DNA of 55,383 bases from an uncultured Desulfotomaculum sp. (GTDB lineage Bacteria > Bacillota > Desulfotomaculia > Desulfotomaculales > Desulfotomaculaceae), in contig CAMKDG010000003.1 of assembly GCA_946411205.1 (NCBI GenBank), forward strand, positions 1 to 55,383, in the 5' to 3' direction. This document shows, piece after piece, positions 1 through 8,470 of the stretch. Below the pieces are notes generated by a model. That model did not search any database. It was given only the letters and a program-made list of their open reading frames with translations, and was not told where the DNA came from. A program made the translations under genes and the position numbers. Position 1 is the first letter of the stretch. Every line of letters begins with the position of its first letter.

Positions 1-39
1 TTCAAGAGGTCAGCGGTTCGATCCCGCTTGTCTCCACCA
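1..39 (+). tRNA. tRNA-Ala 3' end (partial, cut by window start)
   Basis: The first 39 bases are the 3' part of a tRNA: the end of the anticodon stem, a short variable loop, the T-arm AGCGG-TTCGATC-CCGCT, an acceptor strand TGTCTCC, discriminator A and an encoded CCA. U at position 70 fits the G3-U70 pair of alanine tRNAs. The duplicate at 2363 continues leftward into a loop that reads ATGGCAT, which would give a GGC anticodon. The 5' half lies outside the window, so the isotype is inferred. Confidence 0.8.
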
Positions 40-42
40 AAA
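1..42 (+). repeat. Attachment-site direct repeat (tRNA side)
   Basis: These 42 bp match 2363-2404 exactly and diverge at the next base (A at 43, G at 2405). The repeat probably extends left past the window start. It covers the tRNA from the anticodon stem to CCA, so insertion left the tRNA intact. Confidence 0.85.
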
Positions 43-53
43 ATAGTAACCTG

Positions 54-93
54 AACCCTTGGAATTGTTGAGATTCCGAGGGTTTTTTGTTTT
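54..93 (+). terminator. Rho-independent terminator after tRNA-Ala
   Basis: The stem ACCCTTGGAAT / ATTCCGAGGGT is followed by a T-rich run (TTTTTTGTTTTTT). It lies 15 bases past the tRNA CCA. Confidence 0.75.
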
Positions 94-129
94 TTAGGAA
101 AGTGTCCCAAAATGCCTTAAATTCTTAAT

Positions 130-150
130 GGTTCAGAATCGGTTCAGAAT
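130..150 (+). repeat. Tandem GGTTCAGAAT repeats, candidate integrase arm sites
   Basis: Two copies of GGTTCAGAAT start at 130 and 141, 11 bp apart, just past the integrase stop. The same pair, 11 bp apart and in the same orientation, occurs at 2295 and 2306 near the other att copy. Position and spacing suggest arm-type sites for the lost integrase; the role is inferred. Confidence 0.6.
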
Positions 151-151
151 T

Positions 152-394
152 CTACAGCGCGTCTACTATTTTTCTTAGGCCTGCTAAGTCGGCATCTTGA
201 TAGTGCCGTAACATCTCGTCAGTGGTGTGTCCGATTAGAGCAAGCTTATCTTTGTCTGCGCCGGACGCATTTTTCATTAGGTTAGCAAACGTATGGCGGC
301 AGCAGTGTGGTGTGAGCAGACGTGCTTCCCGCGCTGCTTGGCTGATCCCGATACCTGTACACGTCATAGAGGGGGTTAACGCCATCACGACCAT
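152..394 (-). pseudogene. Tyrosine integrase, C-terminal remnant
   Basis: About 80 residues of the catalytic end of a phage-type tyrosine recombinase survive. The box TPHCCRHTF (H30, R33), LIGH (H56) and the nucleophile context LRHYQ (Y65) are all present, followed by a normal integrase-like C-terminus. A whole integrase is 350-400 residues, so the core-binding and arm-binding domains and the first catalytic arginine are missing. The frame is open to about base 394 but family resemblance fades beyond residue 18, so the true junction is near base 340-380. It lies next to the tRNA end and reads toward it, the usual place for an integrase gene. It cannot be active as it stands. Confidence 0.8.
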
Positions 395-521
395 AGAGTA
401 CAGCGGTGGATTGCCGTCGAAATTGTATCAATACATCCCACCGGCTGACGGTCCCGGTGGTGGGGTTAGGGATGTGCTTACGATATCTTATAGTAACGGA
501 CTATTAGTCAAGGGAGTGTAA
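375..521 (+). pseudogene. Phage structural protein C-terminal fragment (tentative)
   Basis: From about base 375 the plus strand encodes a 48-residue tail rich in Gly, Ser, Tyr and Asn, ending VRDVLTISYSNGLLVKGV, a composition and rhythm common in phage tail proteins. No start codon or RBS of its own is visible. It ends 2 bp before the next ATG, which has a GGGAG site inside this fragment, as in tightly packed phage operons. I read it as the end of a gene joined to the integrase remnant by a deletion. The family is not identified. Confidence 0.4.
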
Positions 522-523
522 TC

Positions 524-1035
524 ATGTTAGGTGGATTAATAGGTACAGTGTTAGGCTGGCTCGGGTATCACGTAGGGCAAAGGACTGATGGAGCTAATGC
601 AAGCGGTATAAGATTGGGGAGCTCAGAAACTATATAGCCGCTCAGATTGCAACCACAAATGATCTCTTCCAACGCCCACGAAGTACACAACCGTACAATA
701 AAGCAAGTGTATCTAGCAGTGTCCAGAGAGTTACCGTTCTAAGTGTGCAAGGCCGTGGTAGGCTTACCTATTTCAAATTATTGGAAAATAGTAATGCACA
801 ATATGGTGGAGCAACTATATACATTGATGGTCAGAAAGTCATTGATGTAACTGGATACCAAAGCGATCCATCTATCATTCCTTATGATTTTAACTTTAAA
901 CAATCTTTGGTTGTAACCATAGGGGGTAACGGATCTTCCAGTCATCAACCGTACGTGTGGAATGGGTTTATGAAATCGAATAACAACGAGCAGAACGCCG
1001 CAGTAGGCGTTATTTTTATGCCCGTCTGCCGATAG
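524..1035 (+). pseudogene. Phage-like protein gene broken by one frameshift
   Basis: ATG at 524 follows GGGAG by a good distance and opens with a short hydrophobic Gly-rich stretch (MLGGLIGTVLGWLGY), but the frame stops at about 637. Moving by one base near 605 gives an open frame continuing to TAG at 1033-1035 through KIGELRNYIAAQIATTND and a Gly/Ser/Tyr-rich domain of some 100 residues. The combined product would be about 170 residues. No slippery heptamer is seen at the junction, so a one-base deletion is more likely than programmed shifting. An internal ATG at 745 could start the second part, but it has no convincing RBS. I do not recognise the family; position and neighbours suggest a virion or tail-associated protein. 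Confidence 0.5.
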
Positions 1036-1235
1036 TGGCCGGGCTAATATTGGGGGTGAAGGAAATAGGTATATTATGTAGATAAATTAATAAAAACATA
1101 ACAAAAACATATAAGTTATAGACTTATGTAACATAAATATATCGTTACAATATATATTGTGAGTTTACTTCCATTTTTTTCTATGTTAGACTTAATATGT
1201 CAGCTGACAACTTAATATGAATGGGAGATGTGTTT

Positions 1236-1907
1236 ATGAAAAGATTAGTAACCCTTTTTGCTGTTGTCGTACTGACAATGAGTTTATTTGCTACTTCTGC
1301 TTTTGCGGACACAAAGCCTTTTTGTGAAAGCGAGCCTAATAATACTCAATGGACAGCCACTGCGACTGATTTTCCATTTCCAACTTATGATGGTATGATT
1401 GTGTATGGGACTTGTAGTGCTATTGATTCCAATGATTTCTATAAAATTGTTTTAGCTAATCCTGATTATTCTTCGGTACAGTGTTATACTTCTTTTAGAG
1501 GAGCTCCTGGTTGCACATATCTATTTACCCTATATGATAGCAATATGGCTGAATGGGGTCATGTTACATCTACCTCGTCAAGCCCGTCAGAGAAGATTGG
1601 AAATTTTATGATGAGAAAAGGCATACCTTACTATTTTGAGGTTCAATTAATTAGTGGTACCCCAACTATGCCGTATCGTATCTATCTCGATTCTACAGGT
1701 GTGGCTTATCCAAGCAAAGCTAACGTAACATCTCAAGACGTTGATGAAAGCCAAGTGATTACTGATGAGCAAGCAGTAACTGAGACTACTGAACCTAGTT
1801 TTCAAGTCGAATACGCTAATGACAATAGTCAGAACGAAGTAACTACTGATGAGCAAGTCGTAACCGAGATTACTGAATCTACTGAACAAGCCGAAGCCAT
1901 TGAATAA
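1236..1907 (+). CDS. Secreted protein with PPC-like domain
   Basis: The protein has 223 residues. A signal peptide is obvious: MKRLV, a hydrophobic core, then ATSAFA and cleavage before DTKP. The mature N-terminus SEPNNTQWTATATDF, with later DSNDFYKI, resembles bacterial pre-peptidase C-terminal (PPC) beta-sandwich domains, which bind or present rather than catalyse. Four Cys in the mature part could form disulfides. The acidic Thr/Glu-rich tail holds two imperfect repeats of TDEQ-x-VTE-x-TE. ATG at 1236 is preferred over the in-frame ATG at 1221, because GGGAG at 1223-1227 lies over the earlier one and is well spaced for the later. It is the only gene of the relic that looks intact, so it may be selected cargo. 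Function unknown; the PPC assignment is by motif only. Confidence 0.75.
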   Translation: MKRLVTLFAVVVLTMSLFATSAFADTKPFCESEPNNTQWTATATDFPFPTYDGMIVYGTCSAIDSNDFYKIVLANPDYSSVQCYTSFRGAPGCTYLFTLYDSNMAEWGHVTSTSSSPSEKIGNFMMRKGIPYYFEVQLISGTPTMPYRIYLDSTGVAYPSKANVTSQDVDESQVITDEQAVTETTEPSFQVEYANDNSQNEVTTDEQVVTEITESTEQAEAIE

Positions 1908-1956
1908 ACTTATACACAGTGATATTACTTAAAGCAAATTTTCGTTAGAGTAGAAT

Positions 1957-2012
1957 AAAGGATCATAGATCATAGGCTAAGATAGCCTAAAGATTTATGA
2001 TCCTTTTATTTA
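1957..2012 (+). terminator. Terminator after secreted-protein gene
   Basis: The long stem AAAGGATCAT (1957-1966) / ATGATCCTTT (1997-2006) encloses a second hairpin TAGGCT/AGCCTA and is followed by a T-rich stretch. Confidence 0.8.
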
Positions 2013-2071
2013 GCTGACCTCAATAACTATAAGTTTGTACTAAGGATAATTACTAAGTGGGATGTATTTGG

Positions 2072-2099
2072 ATAAAAACGCCTATCGAGGGCGTTTTTT
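2072..2099 (+). terminator. Terminator hairpin inside the relic
   Basis: AAAAACGCC and GGCGTTTTTT form a stem with a 7-base loop and a U-tract. It lies just before the holin-like stub, so it probably ended an upstream transcript of the original element. Confidence 0.7.
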
Positions 2100-2133
2100 A
2101 TGCTCGGGATACCGGGCAATGTTACCGGGAGGG

Positions 2134-2217
2134 GTGAGGGAGTTGGAAGCGGAAGTTATGAAAATGGCTGCATCCCAGGGGTTTTTTGCAATGCTGTTTG
2201 AAGTGATGGAATACTAA
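2134..2217 (+). pseudogene. Truncated BhlA/UviB-like holin N-terminus
   Basis: A 27-codon frame (GTG at 2134 or TTG at 2143, behind GGGAGGGG) encodes LEAEVMKMAASQGFFAMLF and then stops at 2217. The pattern of an acidic start followed by K-x-A-x-SQG-x-FA-x-LF matches the N-terminus of the small BhlA/UviB bacteriocin and phage holins (about 70-90 residues). The membrane segment ends early and the cytoplasmic lysine-rich tail is absent. Holins sit in lysis modules beside the att end of many Firmicute prophages, which fits this position. It is too short for a firm assignment. Confidence 0.4.
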
Positions 2218-2228
2218 TTAAAAATTAT

Positions 2229-2262
2229 GGCCGGGGTTTAGTGCTCCGGCCTGTTTTTTTAT
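2229..2262 (+). terminator. Terminator after holin-like stub
   Basis: GGCCGG(GG) at 2229 pairs with (CT)CCGGCC ending at 2251, followed by TGTTTTTTTATTTT. Confidence 0.8.
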
Positions 2263-2294
2263 TTTGAGAAAGAACGATATATGTAAAAGTAATC

Positions 2295-2315
2295 GGTTCA
2301 GAATAGGTTCAGAAA
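2295..2315 (+). repeat. Second pair of GGTTCAGAA(T) repeats
   Basis: Copies start at 2295 and 2306 with the same 11-bp period as the pair at 130/141. They lie 48-68 bp inside the second att copy. Probable integrase arm-type sites (inference). Confidence 0.6.
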
Positions 2316-2362
2316 AATGGCATAAAAACCCTTGAATAATAAGCGTTTTGCTTTGAATGGCA

Positions 2363-2404
2363 TTCAAGAGGTCAGCGGTTCGATCCCGCTTGTCTCCACC
2401 AAAA
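2363..2404 (+). repeat. Attachment-site direct repeat (distal copy)
   Basis: Exact copy of 1-42. Upstream bases TTTGAATGGCATTCAAG fold as an anticodon stem-loop with GGC, but no D-arm or 5' acceptor strand follows further upstream, so this is an att remnant and not a second tRNA gene. Confidence 0.85.
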
Positions 2405-2413
2405 GAAAAAGAT

Positions 2414-2447
2414 AAAAGACCACAAGGCCAAAACCTTGTGGTCTTTT
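2414..2447. terminator. Bidirectional terminator
   Basis: A perfect 14-bp stem AAAAGACCACAAGG / CCTTGTGGTCTTTT with a 6-base loop has A and T tracts on both sides. It serves the minus-strand gene ending at 2486 and any rightward transcript leaving the element. Confidence 0.85.
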
Positions 2448-2485
2448 CATATCTTATAAGATTGATAGGTAAATTAATAAATTTA

Positions 2486-3199
2486 CTAAATGCGTGACGC
2501 AATTTTGAGCCATGTTTCTTTGGTTAAAAAACTCTCTTCTACTTGATCTTCTAACTCTAAAAAGCGTTTATAGGGGATACTGAAGGAAAGGATATCCTTG
2601 TCGATAACTTTTCTTGCCGATGGGTCAGTTAGTCCAACAAAACACGTTGACTCCTTTTCCTCAGACTGCGCTAGAGCAAATAGTACAGACTGATGACAGC
2701 CAGCACCAAAATCTATTTTAACGTTGTCTTGCGTTGGTGTATCATAATTGGCTAACCACATTAGGGCAGAAAGTTGATCTGCATTGGCTAAGAAGATAAT
2801 GATTTCCGGTGTTTCATCTTCACCCAGTTCCGATAAGGGTTTAAAAACAAGATACTTTGGAGGGACAACTTCGGGTAACTCTGTTGCAAATTTCGCTGCT
2901 AACTCTGGATTCTTCTTGTAAAATTCGCCTTCCTTACCAGGAACACCCGTTGACAGGAAATGCTCAATAAAACCTAATTGAAAGCGGTTGAAACCTAGTC
3001 CAACTTTACCTCCTGGACAATTAGTTGTCTTTTCTTCAAATACAGCCATTTTCCCTTTGGATGCAGCATTTAACATTGAAATTACGCAGCCGCCTTTCCC
3101 TTCCTGAAACTGTAAGGCTCCTTCAGGCTTAACGTCTGTACGGAATACAGCAACAGGATAGGTTTTAAGTTTGATGGAATCGGCAAGCTTACTTTTCAT
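2486..3199 (-). CDS. DUF169 family protein
   Basis: The 237-residue protein matches the DUF169 family (COG2043) in length and layout. It has an N-terminal [12 protein letters not shown] segment, a Gly-Gly-Cys turn (KGGCVISML), a [13 protein letters not shown] motif and a later GAGCHQSV motif. The conserved cysteines suggest metal or thiol chemistry, but no reaction is established for the family. No signal peptide or membrane helix is seen, so it should be cytosolic. ATG at 3199 follows AAGGAG on the minus strand. A MarR-type pseudogene lies directly upstream in the same orientation and was plausibly its regulator. Confidence 0.8.
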   Translation of the reverse strand: MKSKLADSIKLKTYPVAVFRTDVKPEGALQFQEGKGGCVISMLNAASKGKMAVFEEKTTNCPGGKVGLGFNRFQLGFIEHFLSTGVPGKEGEFYKKNPELAAKFATELPEVVPPKYLVFKPLSELGEDETPEIIIFLANADQLSALMWLANYDTPTQDNVKIDFGAGCHQSVLFALAQSEEKESTCFVGLTDPSARKVIDKDILSFSIPYKRFLELEDQVEESFLTKETWLKIASRI

Positions 3200-3350
3200 A
3201 GTAACACTCCTTATCCTTATTTTCTATTTTCACTCCAGCATGTACATAACTCACATTTCTCATTGCTAACCCAAACAGCTAACGGTTTATAATGTAAATT
3301 TTCTAACAGCCCTATCATTAACCTCCTTTAGCCGTCATTAATTTCTTTAG

Positions 3351-3366
3351 TTGTCACAACAACTAC
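3351..3366. promoter_or_regulatory. Palindrome upstream of DUF169 gene, possible MarR operator
   Basis: AGTTGTCACAACAACT is an inverted repeat (AGTTGT / ACAACT) between the MarR pseudogene and the DUF169 gene. TTGTCTTGACAA at 3637-3648 and TTGTATTACAA near 3713 are similar short palindromes just upstream of the pseudogene. MarR proteins bind such sites; the role here is inferred. Confidence 0.35.
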
Positions 3367-3400
3367 AATAATAAAAAAATACGTAACAGTTTTATCATTT

Positions 3401-3618
3401 CTAAGTTACTATTGTAGCTTCCTCTAGCATTTGTAGTGCTTTAGGAACTAATTCATCTCTTAATGCCCTGCCACGATTAATCAAAAAATTTGATAAGCCC
3501 TTTTATCTACTGGATGAGGTTTTCGGATAATCAATTCTTTGCTTGTACGATAATTTTTAAAGTTTTATATTGGCATTATTTAGACAAACCCTAATGAATC
3601 TTCTACTCTAAACGCCAT
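3401..3618 (-). pseudogene. MarR-family regulator, deleted and frameshifted
   Basis: On the minus strand three frames must be joined to read a MarR protein. MAFRVEDSLGFV begins it, the next frame gives LNNANIKL, another gives SKELIIRKPHPVDKRAYQIF, and the last gives LINRGRALRDELVPKALQMLEEA. The wing motif RKPHPVDKRAYQIF and the following GRALRDELVPKAL are typical of MarR. In-frame stops, at least two shifts and loss of about 60 residues (most of the helix-turn-helix) show it is dead. Intact relatives are about 145 residues. It points the same way as the DUF169 gene, so that gene has probably lost its local regulator. Confidence 0.7.
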
Positions 3619-3743
3619 ATTTTATCATCACCATAGTTGTCTTGACAATTAAATTATATGTATGTAATATACTTTTGTCAATATGCTACGGTTCTACCCC
3701 TGGTAAGTTATTAGTTGTATTACAACCAAAATGTGATGTATAA

Positions 3744-3796
3744 AGGTCTCCGGTTAAGGATAATGATATGTTTCCTTACCCAGAGGCTTTTTTTCT
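3744..3796 (+). terminator. Terminator-like hairpin before perR
   Basis: GGTTAAGGA pairs with TCCTTACC inside an outer GGTCTC/AGAGGCT stem, followed by seven T. No gene ends just upstream on this strand; it may end a leftover transcript and insulate perR. Confidence 0.5.
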
Positions 3797-3874
3797 TGTA
3801 ATTGTCAATTATCTCAATTTTGCAAAAAGACCAATTCTTTCTATTGCGCAAGGTGCTTTCAAGCAGTACAATAT

Positions 3875-3910
3875 ATTTGTAATCATTATAAATGTGTAAT
3901 GATTACAAAT
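3875..3910. promoter_or_regulatory. Tandem Per boxes upstream of perR-katG
   Basis: A perfect 14-bp inverted repeat has arms ATTTGTAATCATTA (3875-3888) and TAATGATTACAAAT (3897-3910). Within it, TTGTAATCATTATAA (3877-3891) differs from the Per-box consensus TTATAATnATTATAA at one position. A second, weaker box is centred on 3901, 17 bp away. It lies 37-72 bp before the perR start. Two stacked Per boxes point to autoregulation and peroxide-induced katG expression (family knowledge plus inference). Confidence 0.85.
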
Positions 3911-3946
3911 TTGTATTTTCCATTAACAGCTTGGGCGGTGAGTTTC

Positions 3947-4387
3947 ATGAAACCATCATTTGAAGAATTAAAAGAAAAATTAAAGCAAAGAAATATACAT
4001 CTATCCTATCAACGGTTAAGGGTTTTGGAATATCTTGTCCAAAATCGATGTCATCCAACTGTTGAGCAAATCTTCTCCGATCTGCAAAAAAGTATATCAA
4101 CATTATCTAAAACAACAGTCTATAACATTTTAAAAATTCTGGTTGAGGCAGGTGTAGTAAAAGTAATTACAATCGAAAATTATGAAACACGATACGATAT
4201 TGAGGTTGAAGATCATGGACATTTTAAGTGTGAATCCTGTGGAACAATCTACGACTTTAACATTAATTTTGATTTACTGAACTCAGCGGATTTAAAAAAC
4301 TTTAAAATCAGTGATAAAAACGTATATTTCAAAGGTATTTGCCCAAGATGCCTTTCAAATATAAATGAAACAGTGAAAGGAGATTAA
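3947..4387 (+). CDS. perR: Peroxide-responsive repressor PerR (Fur family)
   Basis: The 146-residue product is a Fur-family metalloregulator with an N-terminal winged helix and C-terminal dimer domain. Every Bacillus PerR metal ligand has a counterpart one position lower: H36, D84, H90, H92 and D103 for the Fe/Mn sensing site, and C95, C98, C132 and C135 for the structural zinc. D103, in the context IYDF, is the residue that marks PerR against Fur, which has Glu. ATG at 3947 is chosen because GGTGAG sits just upstream and the protein then has normal length; the earlier in-frame ATG at 3899 is inside the Per box. katG starts 3 bp after the stop. Iron-bound PerR is expected to repress both genes until peroxide oxidises its histidines. 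Confidence 0.9.
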   Translation: MKPSFEELKEKLKQRNIHLSYQRLRVLEYLVQNRCHPTVEQIFSDLQKSISTLSKTTVYNILKILVEAGVVKVITIENYETRYDIEVEDHGHFKCESCGTIYDFNINFDLLNSADLKNFKISDKNVYFKGICPRCLSNINETVKGD

Positions 4388-6583
<2,196 letters not shown>

Positions 6584-6615
6584 GCAATTCACAACCAAAC
6601 AACCTCAACAAAACC

Positions 6616-6650
6616 AAACCCAGAGGGCAGTCCTAACGCCCTCTGGGTTT
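6616..6650. terminator. Bidirectional terminator between katG and glyoxalase
   Basis: A perfect 13-bp stem AAACCCAGAGGGC / GCCCTCTGGGTTT with a 9-base loop lies between convergent genes. Confidence 0.9.
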
Positions 6651-6652
6651 AT

Positions 6653-7042
6653 TTACTTTTGGATAATCTCCGTACGATAACCGTCTGAATCGGTTAGGAA
6701 GTAATACCCTCCACTTGCTTCGCCACTTAATTTCTTAATATCGCCTATGGTATAACCGGCTTCTTTATGTCTTTGATAAGACCCCTCTAAATCATCTACA
6801 ATCACAGCGAAGTGGCTATAGCCATCACCCACGGTATAAGGCTCTTGACGGTCATAATTATAGGTAAGCTCGAGCTCAAAAGCATCTCCGGGAAGTTTCA
6901 GATAGACCAGACTGAACTGATATTCTGGGTAATCTCTACGCCTGGATATTTGCATGTTTAGTGCATTTTGATAAAAATTAATGGATTGTTCTAGATCTTT
7001 TACACGAACACAGGCATGAACAAATTTGTACTGTTGTGACAC
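6653..7042 (-). CDS. gloA: Glyoxalase I (lactoylglutathione lyase)
   Basis: At 129 residues it is the standard length for bacterial glyoxalase I, a vicinal-oxygen-chelate fold of two beta-alpha-beta modules. Probable metal ligands are H9 (FVHACVRV), E58 (ELELTYN), H77 (GYSHFAV) and E125 (GYRTEIIQ), the H/E/H/E set of the family. LELTYN and GYSHFAVxVDD are characteristic. It isomerises the hemithioacetal of methylglyoxal and a low-molecular-weight thiol. The thiol is normally glutathione, which few Firmicutes make; the divergently transcribed operon to the right encodes a gamma-glutamyl ligase, which makes the pairing meaningful. Confidence 0.88.
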   Translation of the reverse strand: MSQQYKFVHACVRVKDLEQSINFYQNALNMQISRRRDYPEYQFSLVYLKLPGDAFELELTYNYDRQEPYTVGDGYSHFAVIVDDLEGSYQRHKEAGYTIGDIKKLSGEASGGYYFLTDSDGYRTEIIQK

Positions 7043-7171
7043 GTTTTCGCCCCCTTAATGCATGATTAAGACCTAGTATGTGAAAATTATAAAGAAATTA
7101 AGTATGCATATAAGGATATGTTCTCCCCGTAGCTTCAGGCTTTATTAAAGAACTGAAATAATGGAGGAATC

Positions 7172-8470
7172 ATGACAAGGGAAGAGCAACAAATTGCGGA
7201 ATTCGTCAAATATTTTAAAAGCAATGAAAAAACCACAAAAGAGTATAAGCTAGGTGTTGAGTTTGAACACCTGATTGTAGAACAAGACTCTTTAAACACT
7301 GTCTTCTACTATGGTTTAAATGGAGTGGAGGAAACATTAAAAGAAATGCTGTCGCAGGGATGGTATGGCGACTACGAGGGGAATAACCTTATTGGTCTCC
7401 ATAATGAAGGTGCAACCATTACTTTGGAACCTGGCAGTCAGTTGGAGCTAAGTACTATACCTAGATCGCAGATCAAGGATATAGAACAAGCGTATATTCA
7501 TTTTGTAAATCAAATCACCCCGCTATTAAAGAAGAAAAATCAGATGTTGCTAGCCCTAGGATATCAACCGCAAACCAGAATTTCCGAGATTCGATTTATT
7601 CCCAAACAAAGATATGTTTTTATGTCCGATTACTTAAAAACTCGTGGTAAATATGCTCATAATATGATGAAGGGTACGGCTTCTATGCAGTACAGCTTAG
7701 ATTTTATGAGTGAAGCAGATTTTATTAAAAAGTTTAAAGTGAGCAGTTTTTTGGCACCGGTTATGTCCGTGGTGTTTGATAACTCGCCTTTTTGGGAAGG
7801 AGAAGTTTGGCAGGACCACGCTGTAAGAACCGTTATCTGGCAAAATTGTGATGATGCCCGGTGCGGCGTTGCCGCTAAACATAGTGGTGGCTGGGGATAT
7901 GATGAATATGCCAAATTTGTTTTAGAAACACCACCTATCTTCATCAAAAAGGGGAATTCCAGTCTCTATACCGGGGATCAACAATATAAAAAAATATTTG
8001 ATCCCGGTGATTATACCGTAGGTGAATTAGAGCATGCAATGACAATGGTTTTTCCAGATGTAAGGGCCAAAAGTTTTATAGAAATTCGCATGGCGGACGC
8101 CTGTCCTTACCCCTTAAATATTGCTGGTGCAGCTTTGTGGAAAGGGCTTTTGTATAGTGAGGAAAATGTAAATAACCTATCTGAAATCTTTAGGAATGTG
8201 ACAGTACAAGATATTGAAAATGCTAAGAGGGAAGCCGTAAAAAAGGGCTATGAAGCCGAGATAAACGGCATAACTTTTGCTGAACTTGCTCTTTCGCTAC
8301 TCCGCTGGGCAAAGAATGGACTACCAACAGAGGAGAGAAGCTATCTTGACCCCTTGGAACGTCTTATAGAACAAAGAAAAACTCCTGCTGCGCTAACAAA
8401 GGAAAGATTACCCCTAGGAAAAAGGCAAGCAGTACAATGGTGTGTCATCAATCCCATTGAGGTGGATTAG
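7172..8470 (+). CDS. GCS2-family glutamate-cysteine ligase-like protein
   Basis: The 432-residue protein belongs to the GCS2 (plant/actinobacterial EgtA-like) carboxylate-amine ligase group. The start GVEFEH (28-33) and HNEGATITLEPGSQLELS (77-94) match the family glutamate/ATP-binding boxes, and a later RxADACPYPLN segment is also typical. Such enzymes join the gamma-carboxyl of glutamate to cysteine with ATP. ATG at 7172 follows GGAGG. Its stop codon abuts the GTG of the next gene, so translation is probably coupled. The likely product is gamma-glutamylcysteine, but the amino acceptor is inferred from the family. Confidence 0.85.
   Translation: MTREEQQIAEFVKYFKSNEKTTKEYKLGVEFEHLIVEQDSLNTVFYYGLNGVEETLKEMLSQGWYGDYEGNNLIGLHNEGATITLEPGSQLELSTIPRSQIKDIEQAYIHFVNQITPLLKKKNQMLLALGYQPQTRISEIRFIPKQRYVFMSDYLKTRGKYAHNMMKGTASMQYSLDFMSEADFIKKFKVSSFLAPVMSVVFDNSPFWEGEVWQDHAVRTVIWQNCDDARCGVAAKHSGGWGYDEYAKFVLETPPIFIKKGNSSLYTGDQQYKKIFDPGDYTVGELEHAMTMVFPDVRAKSFIEIRMADACPYPLNIAGAALWKGLLYSEENVNNLSEIFRNVTVQDIENAKREAVKKGYEAEINGITFAELALSLLRWAKNGLPTEERSYLDPLERLIEQRKTPAALTKERLPLGKRQAVQWCVINPIEVD

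Larger units (their letters stand above)
1..2404. mobile_element. Relic integrative element (prophage-like) at tRNA-Ala
   Basis: Bases 1-42 and 2363-2404 are identical direct repeats covering the tRNA 3' end, the classic outcome of tyrosine-integrase insertion into a tRNA gene. Between them lie an integrase C-terminus next to the tRNA-side repeat, a fragment and a frameshifted gene of phage character, a secreted protein gene and a truncated holin-like ORF. No replication, packaging or full integrase gene remains, so the element is an internally deleted remnant. Tandem GGTTCAGAAT repeats lie just inside both ends. Seen: repeats and ORFs. Inferred: origin by deletion of a larger prophage. Confidence 0.8.

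Noticed and set aside
222..374. Plus-strand open frame overlapping the integrase remnant
   Set aside because: The first 50 codons are antisense to a clear integrase C-terminus; only the part from about 375 looks like protein.
1200..1209. GTCAGCTGAC palindrome before the secreted-protein gene
   Set aside because: A single 10-bp palindrome with no second copy in the relic; it could be chance.
2218..2502. Minus-strand open frame across the second att copy
   Set aside because: It runs through the tRNA-derived repeat and two terminators and has no RBS.
3899..3946. Longer PerR start at ATG 3899
   Set aside because: This ATG lies inside the Per-box palindrome without an RBS and adds residues absent from the family.
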